Of a stretch of 24,733 nt of DNA, positions 7,154 to 13,282 are shown one piece after another. The position numbers and the translations under genes were made by a program. Under the pieces are notes generated by a model. That model searched no databases and was not told the origin of the DNA. It worked only from the letters and a program-made list of their open reading frames with translations. Source of the DNA: Pseudomonadota bacterium (GTDB taxonomy: Bacteria; Pseudomonadota; Alphaproteobacteria; Sphingomonadales; Sphingomonadaceae); NCBI GenBank assembly GCA_023400405.1, contig JAEXFD010000050.1, positions 1 through 24,733 of the forward strand. Direction: 5' to 3'. Position 1 is the first letter of the stretch, and every line of letters begins with the position of its first letter.

Positions 7154-9388
7154 ATGCACGCGCCCCGGGCCAGGCACCGCTCCGGGCAATCGGATCAGGG
7201 CGCCAGCCCGGGCGTCGTGCTGCTGCGCGAAGAGCTGCGCCGAGGCCGCATGCGTCTCGTCCGCAAGCTCGAATTCGGCGGGTACGATCTCAGCGTCGCG
7301 ATCGGCCATGACGCGCTATGGGTAATCCTGCGCCGCTCCGGCCGGGGCGGGCTGGCGATGCGCGCCGCCTTCTTCCCGGCCGGCGCGGGCAAGGCGCGCG
7401 TGGTGCGCAAACGGCGCGGCGAGGCGCTGCGGGTGGAAGTCGAGACGCCGCTCGGCCGCCACCGCATCGCGATCGCGCACTACGAGGACGCTATCCCCGT
7501 ACTGCGCGTCACCACCAGCCTGGAGCCCGAGGCTCCACTGCTCATGTCGTTCGTCCCGCGCGATCTCTATCCGCTCGATGCCAACGGCGATCCGCTCGGC
7601 GCGATCGGCCAGGTCGAGGCGGCGCAGCGCGGCTTCAACAGCGGCGCCGTCTATTTCCGCCTGACCGAGCCCGATTTCGGCAGCGCGCTCTATTTCCAGA
7701 ACCTCACCGCCCTCAATCCCTATTTCAACGCCACCGGCACGAAACCGGACGGCGCGGTCGGCGGCATCTGGCCCGAGATCGGCTTCTTCCTGCCAACCCC
7801 GCCCCAGCGCGGCACGCCCGCCGCCCAGCCGCTCCCGGCGGGCGAGGAGACGGTGATTTCCGATGCGTTCCTGGCGCTCCACCGCGAGAGCAGTGGCGAC
7901 GAGACCGCGATGGCGCGCCGCTATCTCTCGCTGCTTGGCGCCGTCCTGCGCCGCCTCGAGCGGCCGAGCGTCGGCTATCACGACTGGGTCGGGCGCGCAG
8001 AAGCCTCCCTGCGCGACTTGGCGGAGTCGCCCAAGGCAACGATCCGCCATTACGGCCATCGCTATGTCCATCCCTATACCGACGCCGAATATCCCGATTC
8101 GATGGTACAGCTCTCGGTGCTCGCGGCGATCCGCGACTATGAGATGTGGCGGCACGAAAAGGCCCCGATCGGCGCCGAGCTCGCCGCAGGCCTGAACAAA
8201 TTTTACGATCCCAAACTCAAGACGCTACGCCGCTACCTTCCCAATGTCGGCGACGACAAGGACGCGAACGCGATCGATAGCTGGTATCTCTATCACCCGC
8301 TCTCGCAGCTCGGTCGTCTCGCGGCCGATGGCGACAAGCAGGCGCTCGACCTGTTCGAGAAGTCGATCGGCTACGGCATCAGGGCCGCCCGTCATTTCAA
8401 GTACAAATGGCCGATCCAGTACGACGTCCGCGACTTTACCGTGCTCCAGGAGGCGCGCGACGACGAAGGGCTCGGCCAGACCGATGTCGGCGGCATCTAT
8501 GCCTATGTGATGCTCCAGGCCTTCGAGCTCACCGACGACAAGCTCTATCTCGACGAGGCGCGCAAGGCGATCGACGCCGCCAAGGGCATGCGCTTCGAGC
8601 TCAACTATCAGGCCAACCTCACCGCCTGGGGCGCCGCCGCCTGCATGCGGCTATGGCGGATCACCGACGACGAAAGCTATCTCCAGCAGAGCTACGTCTA
8701 TCTCGCCAGTTTCTTCCACAACACGGCGATCTGGGAATCCGAGATCGGCCACGCCAGGCACTATCGCAACTTCCTCGGCGTCACCGCGCTGCACGATGCG
8801 CCCTACATGGCGCTGTACGAGTGCTTCGACAGCTTCGCGGCCTTCGAGCGCTGCCTCAAGGACAGCGGGCCGGACATCGACGCCTCGGCGCGGATGCTGC
8901 TCAGCGAATATTGCCGCTACGCGCTCGATCGCGCCTGGTTCTATTATCCCGACGCGCTCCCCGAAGAGGCCATCTCGCCGAAGCAGCGCGAACCCAACGG
9001 CCATATCGACCGCAAGCTCTCCTTCCCGGTCGAGGACCTCTATGTCGACGGCCAGCAGGCGGGTCAGGTCGGCCAGGAAATCTATGGCTGCGGCGCCGCC
9101 TTCGTCTTCGCGAGCCGCGCCTATCACAGCGTGGCCGACGCGCCCTTCCGCATCTTCTGCGATCATTTCCTGCTCGCGAGCGACCGCCCGGCCGACCGCG
9201 CGCTGAGCTTTGAACTCGGCGGCGCCTCGGGCTTCGAAGCCAGCCTCAGCCTGGTCCGCACCGGTCGCGCGAAGCTGCCGCGCTTCACCGTGACCACGCC
9301 AGCCGGCCCGATCCGCCCGCGCCGCCGCGCCGACGATCGGATCGAATATGCCGTCCCGGCGGACGGCAGCATCACGATCCGTTGGTAA
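7154..9388 (+). CDS. Uncharacterised ~744-residue protein, probably an alpha/alpha-toroid carbohydrate-active enzyme
   Basis: I do not recognise this family by name. The N-terminal ~250 residues are strand-rich (for example FGGYDLSVAIGHDALWVILRR, IAIAHYEDAIPVLRVTTSLE) and look like a beta-sandwich. From about 270 to 640 the pattern is repeated long helices with aromatic and acidic turns (YVHPYTDAEYPDSMVQLS, AIDSWYLYHPLSQLGRLA, GQTDVGGIYAYVMLQAFEL, TAWGAAACMRLWRIT), as in (alpha/alpha)6 glycosidases, lyases and sugar epimerases. A GCGAAFVFASRAYH motif near residue 660 and a short beta tail close the protein. No signal peptide is evident, so it is probably cytoplasmic. The start is uncertain: ATG 7154 is 4 bases after the hemerythrin stop but has no clear ribosome site, while ATG 7250 (712 residues) follows GAGG. 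The function is unknown; a glycoside or uronide substrate is a guess from the fold and from the GH130/GPH genes nearby. Confidence 0.85.
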   Translation: MHAPRARHRSGQSDQGASPGVVLLREELRRGRMRLVRKLEFGGYDLSVAIGHDALWVILRRSGRGGLAMRAAFFPAGAGKARVVRKRRGEALRVEVETPLGRHRIAIAHYEDAIPVLRVTTSLEPEAPLLMSFVPRDLYPLDANGDPLGAIGQVEAAQRGFNSGAVYFRLTEPDFGSALYFQNLTALNPYFNATGTKPDGAVGGIWPEIGFFLPTPPQRGTPAAQPLPAGEETVISDAFLALHRESSGDETAMARRYLSLLGAVLRRLERPSVGYHDWVGRAEASLRDLAESPKATIRHYGHRYVHPYTDAEYPDSMVQLSVLAAIRDYEMWRHEKAPIGAELAAGLNKFYDPKLKTLRRYLPNVGDDKDANAIDSWYLYHPLSQLGRLAADGDKQALDLFEKSIGYGIRAARHFKYKWPIQYDVRDFTVLQEARDDEGLGQTDVGGIYAYVMLQAFELTDDKLYLDEARKAIDAAKGMRFELNYQANLTAWGAAACMRLWRITDDESYLQQSYVYLASFFHNTAIWESEIGHARHYRNFLGVTALHDAPYMALYECFDSFAAFERCLKDSGPDIDASARMLLSEYCRYALDRAWFYYPDALPEEAISPKQREPNGHIDRKLSFPVEDLYVDGQQAGQVGQEIYGCGAAFVFASRAYHSVADAPFRIFCDHFLLASDRPADRALSFELGGASGFEASLSLVRTGRAKLPRFTVTTPAGPIRPRRRADDRIEYAVPADGSITIRW

Positions 9389-9809
9389 TCTCCGCTCCCT
9401 CGGAACGCGAGCGCGCGTATCGCGGGAGCCCGTCGCCCGCCTCCGCCCAGGCGATCCGGCTCTCGTAGAAGATGTGAAAGCCGGGCTCGACGCGGTCCGG
9501 CGCGTCGAGTGTCGCCAGGCTGAAGTCGATCGTCCCGGGCTGGTCGTCGGCGCGCATATAGAGCGGCGTGCCGCATTCGCGGCAAAAGGCGCGATGGCCG
9601 AAGCGGCTCGAGGCGACGGTGCCGATCGCCTCCGTTCCCGCCTCCACGAGATAGTCGCAGGCCGGTACCGAAGCGAAGGCCATGGCCGGGCTGCCCGAGT
9701 TGAGCTGGCAGGTGCGACAGTGACACCAACCCGCGTCGAACGGCACCGAGGCGAGCCGGTAGCGCACCGTGCCACACAGGCACCTGCCTGATATCTCCTT
9801 GTCGTTCAT
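9372..9809 (-). CDS. GFA (glutathione-dependent formaldehyde-activating enzyme/CENP-V-like) family zinc protein
   Basis: The 145-residue protein carries the full Cys set of the GFA family: Cys10 and Cys12 (GRCLCG), Cys29, Cys31 and Cys34 (WCHCRTC) and Cys76 and Cys79 (FCRECGTPL), which bind structural and catalytic zinc. Founding members were proposed to speed formation of S-hydroxymethylglutathione, but most homologues are uncharacterised. ATG 9809 is chosen because GAGGAGGAG lies upstream and homology-like sequence begins there; an upstream in-frame extension to 9935 would run through the divergent promoter. Its 3' end overlaps that of the preceding toroid gene by 17 bases in convergent orientation. 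With the nearby formaldehyde-dehydrogenase-like ADH it hints at an aldehyde theme, but the two are in different transcripts. Confidence 0.88.
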   Translation of the reverse strand: MNDKEISGRCLCGTVRYRLASVPFDAGWCHCRTCQLNSGSPAMAFASVPACDYLVEAGTEAIGTVASSRFGHRAFCRECGTPLYMRADDQPGTIDFSLATLDAPDRVEPGFHIFYESRIAWAEAGDGLPRYARSRSEGAEITNGS

Positions 9810-9840
9810 CCCGATTTTCTCCTCCTCGTCCGTTGCCAGG

Positions 9841-9865
9841 GGAACCCAGGCGGCTGGGCTTGGTT
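9841..9865 (+). promoter_or_regulatory. Candidate EcfG-type promoter of the SDR-GH130 operon
   Basis: GGAAC (9841-9845), 16 bases, then GGTT (9862-9865): three of four matches to the CGTT -10 with the right spacing. It would start transcription around 9872, immediately before the AAAGGAG ribosome site at 9874-9880, giving a leader of about 15 bases. The short leader is a caution. Confidence 0.5.
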
Positions 9866-9873
9866 GGCTGGGC

Positions 9874-9880
9874 AAAGGAG
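9874..9880 (+). promoter_or_regulatory. Ribosome binding site deciding the SDR start
   Basis: AAAGGAG is 7 bases before ATG 9888. It favours this ATG over the upstream in-frame TTG at 9864, which overlaps the candidate -10 element. Confidence 0.8.
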
Positions 9881-9887
9881 TTTCGTC

Positions 9888-10673
9888 ATGACCGATCTCG
9901 CCGAACCGCTCGCCCGCGACCTCGAAGACGCGCACACGGAAATGCGGAGCTTAGCCGGACGCAAGGCGATCGTCACCGGCGGCACCACCGGCATCGGCCG
10001 GGCGATCGCGGTGCTGCTCGCCTCGGAAGGCGCCAAGGTGTTCGTCTGCGGCCGCGATCCGCAGCATCTTCAGGACGGACTCGAGCGCATCCGCGAAGTC
10101 GGCGAAGGCGACGGCATCGATCTCGATCTGGCCGAGCCCGAAGCGGTCGACCGCTTCGTCGATGCCGCGCGAACCTATTTCGGGGGCGATTTCGACATTG
10201 CCATCGTCAATGCCGCGATCCCCGCGCAGGGCATTACCCAGATGAGTGCGGACGAACTGCGCTACGCCATCGCAGTCGACTTCACGGCCTATCTCACCAC
10301 CGCCTACGCCGCGGCCGAAGTGATGAAGGACCATGGCGACATCGTCTTCATCGGATCGGTCGCCGGGCACCTGCTCGGCGCCCAATCGAGCGTCTATGCC
10401 GGCATGAAGGCGGGCGTCGCGGGTTTCGCGGAGGCGTTGCGCAAGGAGCTCGGCCCCAAGGGCATCAAGGTGTGCAATGTCGAGCCCGCCAAGACCGGTG
10501 CCGACTTCCAATATGAAAGCTTCACTGCCGAGGAGATGGCGGAGGAGAACCGCAAGGAAACGATGCTGCGCGCCGAGGACATCGCCGTCGGCGTGCACTA
10601 TGTCCTCACGCAGCCACGCCGCGCCGTGGTCCAGCAGGTCGTCATCGCCCCCCGCGCCCGCGGCGACGAATGA
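9888..10673 (+). CDS. SDR family oxidoreductase linked to GH130
   Basis: This is a 261-residue classical SDR. Motifs: TGGTTGIG (residues 30-37), a GRD at 55-57 after the second strand (favouring NADP), IVNAA (106-110, a variant of NNAG), Ser157 in IGSVAG, and Tyr170/Lys174 in YAGMK. The conserved Asn on helix 4 of the catalytic tetrad appears replaced by Asp131 (AVDFTAY), which is unusual, so its activity may differ from ordinary SDRs. The stop overlaps the start of the GH130 gene (ATGA), so the two proteins are translationally coupled and probably act in one route, perhaps oxidation or reduction of a sugar or sugar acid. The substrate is not known. Confidence 0.9.
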   Translation: MTDLAEPLARDLEDAHTEMRSLAGRKAIVTGGTTGIGRAIAVLLASEGAKVFVCGRDPQHLQDGLERIREVGEGDGIDLDLAEPEAVDRFVDAARTYFGGDFDIAIVNAAIPAQGITQMSADELRYAIAVDFTAYLTTAYAAAEVMKDHGDIVFIGSVAGHLLGAQSSVYAGMKAGVAGFAEALRKELGPKGIKVCNVEPAKTGADFQYESFTAEEMAEENRKETMLRAEDIAVGVHYVLTQPRRAVVQQVVIAPRARGDE

Positions 10674-11788
10674 GCGGCTTTCCGGTCGATCGCCTCGTCT
10701 TCGGTCCCGACGACGTCGATCTGGCCCGCTCCCCGCTGGCGGGACAGTTCGATGCGGAGACCTATGTGCTCGGCGCGTTCAACCCCGGGCTGACGCGGCT
10801 GCCCAACGGCAATCTCGCGATGTTCGTGCGCGTGGCCGAGGCGCTGCGCCACCCGGTGCGCGACGGCCAGGTCCGCTCGATCCGCTGGGACGCCGGGCGC
10901 TATGTGCTCGACGGTTGGCCGCTCGACCTGTGCGATACCGCCGATCCGCGCAAGTTCCTCGTCCGCGGCGGCAAGTGGAAGGTGATGGCACTCACCTCGC
11001 TCTCCTGGATCCTGCCCGTCGAGCTCTCGCCCGACGGGCTCGAAATCGTCGCGGTCCATTACGAAAAGGCGATCGCCCCCGCCCATTCCTTCCAATGCTA
11101 CGGCGTCGAGGATGCGCGCGTCTCCAAGGTCGACGACCGCTGGCTGATGACGACCTGCTCGGTCAGCCCCGAGCGCCATTCGACCACGCTCTACAGCTCG
11201 GCCGACGGATTGAACTACACGTTCGAAGACATCGTCCTCGACCACCAGAACAAGGACATGCTGATCTTCGAAGGAATGATCGGCGATCGCTACTGGGCAC
11301 AGACCCGCCCGCTCGGTGATCTCTATTTCGCCTATCCACCCGGCAGCGAATGGCGCGCCGGCCCGTCGATCAACCTCGCCACCTCGCCCGACGCGCTGCA
11401 CTGGAAGCCGCACCGGGAGCCCGGCATCCGCCCGCACGCCAATACCGTCGCCACGGCGCGGATGGGCGGCGGCACCCCGCCTATCCCCACCGATGCCGGC
11501 TGGCTGACGCTGTGGCACGGCGTCGAGCCCAAGGAGATCGTCGGCGTCTATCGCACCTATTGGTCGATCCTCGACCGCGACGACCCCGCCCGCGTGCTGC
11601 GCACCGAACACGCCCCGCTCCTCGAGGCGAACCCCGAACTCACCCGCCCGCTCGAAGACAAGATGTACGTGCGCGATGTGGTGTTCACCACCGGCATCGC
11701 CGACGCGGGCGACCATTATGTCGTCGCCTCGGGCGAAGCCGACCTCGCCTGCCGGATCACCCACATCCCGAAGTCTGCCTTCGCCTGA
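10670..11788 (+). CDS. GH130-family glycosidase/phosphorylase
   Basis: The 372-residue protein has the five-bladed propeller motifs of GH130. These are FNPGLTRLPNGNLAMFVRVAEA (about 37-58), YGVEDARVSK (145-154; the E-D-x-R motif of the family active site), NKDMLIFEGMIGDRYWAQTRP (near 190-210) and GGGTPPIPTDAGWLTLWHG (near 263-281). GH130 enzymes cleave beta-mannosides such as mannosyl-glucose or beta-1,2-mannobiose, most by phosphorolysis and some by hydrolysis. The sequence alone does not settle which. No signal peptide is seen, so it acts in the cytoplasm. It is coupled to the SDR by a 4-base overlap and followed after 38 bases by a GPH symporter that could bring in its substrate. The family call is strong; the linkage specificity is open. 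Confidence 0.87.
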   Translation: MSGFPVDRLVFGPDDVDLARSPLAGQFDAETYVLGAFNPGLTRLPNGNLAMFVRVAEALRHPVRDGQVRSIRWDAGRYVLDGWPLDLCDTADPRKFLVRGGKWKVMALTSLSWILPVELSPDGLEIVAVHYEKAIAPAHSFQCYGVEDARVSKVDDRWLMTTCSVSPERHSTTLYSSADGLNYTFEDIVLDHQNKDMLIFEGMIGDRYWAQTRPLGDLYFAYPPGSEWRAGPSINLATSPDALHWKPHREPGIRPHANTVATARMGGGTPPIPTDAGWLTLWHGVEPKEIVGVYRTYWSILDRDDPARVLRTEHAPLLEANPELTRPLEDKMYVRDVVFTTGIADAGDHYVVASGEADLACRITHIPKSAFA

Positions 11789-11826
11789 GCGTCGCAATCG
11801 CTGCCGCCTGTGCTAAGGCAGCAGCG

Positions 11827-13173
11827 ATGCCCCTCGCCCGCCTGCGCCCTGCCCCCGATCGCCTCCGCCTCACCCTGTTCGCCTTCGGCGACTTCGCGTT
11901 CAATCTCTACTGGCAGAGCGTCATGCTCTTCCTGCTTTTCTACTACACCGATGCGATCGGGTTGCGCGTGACCACCGCCGCGGCGATCTATACCGCGGCG
12001 TCGATCTGGGACGGCATCGCCAATTTCGCGGCCGGCGCGCTTGCCGATCGGCGCGAACCCAAGGGCGGCTATGGCCGTGTGCTGATCCTGGGCAGCGTGC
12101 CGCTGGGGCTGAGCTTCGTGCTCACCTATCTTCCGCCGCTCGGGCCCGGCCCGCTCGGGCTGATCACTGTCTTTGGCGGGCATCTGCTGTTCCGCACCGC
12201 CTATGCCGCGGTCAACGTGCCGTATCTCGCGATGAGCGCGCGGGTGAGCAGCGACAGCGAGGACCGCGCCTATGTCGCCGGGATGCGCATGGTGTTCGGC
12301 ACGATGGCCAGCGTGTTCATCGCGCGCGGCACCGTGCCGCTTGGCGCGCTGCTGGCCGGCGATGCCGTGCCGGCGCACGCCTATCTCGTCGCCGCCGCGC
12401 TGTTCGCCGTGCTCGGCACGGTGATCCTGATCGTGGTCGGCGCCAATTATCGCGAGCAGATCGCGCCTGTGCGCGCCGCGCCGCCGGCGCTCGGCGCCAG
12501 CCTGCGCAGCCTCGCGGCGAACCGCGCCTTCGTCACGCTGTGCCTGGCGATGATGGCCGCGATCGTCGCGATCACCATGCTCAACAAGTCGGTGCTCTAT
12601 TATTTCAAATATTTCCTCGGCGACGATGTCGCGGGGCAGAGCGCCCTCGCCTGGATGGGCGTGGTCGGCACGGCGGCGGTGCCGTTCTGGATGCTGCTCC
12701 AGCGGCGCGCCGGCGCGCGTGCGCTGTGGTTCGTCGCGGCGCTGCTCTGCATCGCCGCGCTGTGCCTTTTCGCAACCGTGCATATCGACGGCGCTGCGGC
12801 GATGCAGCTGTTCCTGGTGCTGCTCCAGGGCGTGATCGTCGGCATCCATTTCGTCTTCTGGGCGATGCTGCCCAACACGGTCGAATATGGCGAGCGCGTC
12901 ACCGGGCTGCGCGTCGAAGGCGCGGTGTTCGGCATGGCGGCGCTGCTCCAGCGCATCGCGATCGGCATCGCGACGCTGCTGCTCGCCACCGGCTTCGATG
13001 CCTCGGGCTATGTCGCAAACGTGCCGCAGAGCGCAGGCACGCTCGCGGGGATGCGCTGGACGATCGCGCTGGTGCCGATGGCCTTCTTCGCCCTGTCCTG
13101 CCTGGCGATGGCGTTCAACCCGCTCGGCAAGGGCGCGCACGCCCAGATCGTGAAGGATTTGGAACGGGACTGA
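11827..13173 (+). CDS. MFS transporter of the GPH (glycoside-pentoside-hexuronide:cation symporter) family, MelB-like
   Basis: The 448-residue integral membrane protein has about 12 hydrophobic segments. Typical GPH signatures are the N-terminal FAFGDFAFNLYWQSVMLFLLFYYTD (about 19-43), DGIANFAAGALADR, the loop SEDRAYVAGMRMVFG, and MLPNTVEYGERVTGLRVEGAVFG (about 347-369), which in MelB homologues lies near the cation/sugar pathway. ATG 11827 is chosen because AAGG lies 8 bases upstream and the membrane protein begins here; the frame stays open upstream but would run antiphase through GH130. It is probably the third gene of the SDR-GH130 operon and imports a disaccharide or uronide that GH130 then splits. 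The transcript ends at the hairpin 13247-13266. Confidence 0.92.
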   Translation: MPLARLRPAPDRLRLTLFAFGDFAFNLYWQSVMLFLLFYYTDAIGLRVTTAAAIYTAASIWDGIANFAAGALADRREPKGGYGRVLILGSVPLGLSFVLTYLPPLGPGPLGLITVFGGHLLFRTAYAAVNVPYLAMSARVSSDSEDRAYVAGMRMVFGTMASVFIARGTVPLGALLAGDAVPAHAYLVAAALFAVLGTVILIVVGANYREQIAPVRAAPPALGASLRSLAANRAFVTLCLAMMAAIVAITMLNKSVLYYFKYFLGDDVAGQSALAWMGVVGTAAVPFWMLLQRRAGARALWFVAALLCIAALCLFATVHIDGAAAMQLFLVLLQGVIVGIHFVFWAMLPNTVEYGERVTGLRVEGAVFGMAALLQRIAIGIATLLLATGFDASGYVANVPQSAGTLAGMRWTIALVPMAFFALSCLAMAFNPLGKGAHAQIVKDLERD

Positions 13174-13184
13174 GCCATCCCGTC

Positions 13185-13212
13185 ATGCCAGCTTTCGCGC
13201 TTGCGCTGGCAT
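13185..13212. repeat. Palindromic stem-loop in the convergent gap
   Basis: ATGCCAGC (13185-13192) and GCTGGCAT (13205-13212) pair perfectly around a 12-base loop. It lies between the GPH symporter and GH3 gene ends, directly before a second hairpin, and looks like a dispersed REP-type element or part of a double terminator. Confidence 0.5.
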
Positions 13213-13246
13213 CTCTTCCCACAAGCGTTTCGCTCCGCGGCAAAAG

Positions 13247-13266
13247 GCCCCAGCCTTCGCTGGGGC
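13247..13266. terminator. Bidirectional hairpin between the GPH symporter and GH3 genes
   Basis: GCCCCAGC (13247-13254), loop CTTC, GCTGGGGC (13259-13266) form a perfect 8-bp stem with a stable tetraloop. AAAA before the stem supplies a T-run for minus-strand transcripts; the plus side has none. The site ends both convergent genes. Confidence 0.6.
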
Positions 13267-13282
13267 GACGGCGGTGCCCCAA

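Noticed and set aside
9810..9935. Upstream extension of the GFA gene
   Set aside because: It overlaps the divergent SDR start and promoter and lacks family sequence; ATG 9809 has a purine-rich ribosome site.
11350..11826. Upstream extension of the GPH symporter frame into GH130
   Set aside because: These 159 codons are Arg/Pro-rich, read out of phase through GH130, and precede a good ribosome site and membrane start at 11827.
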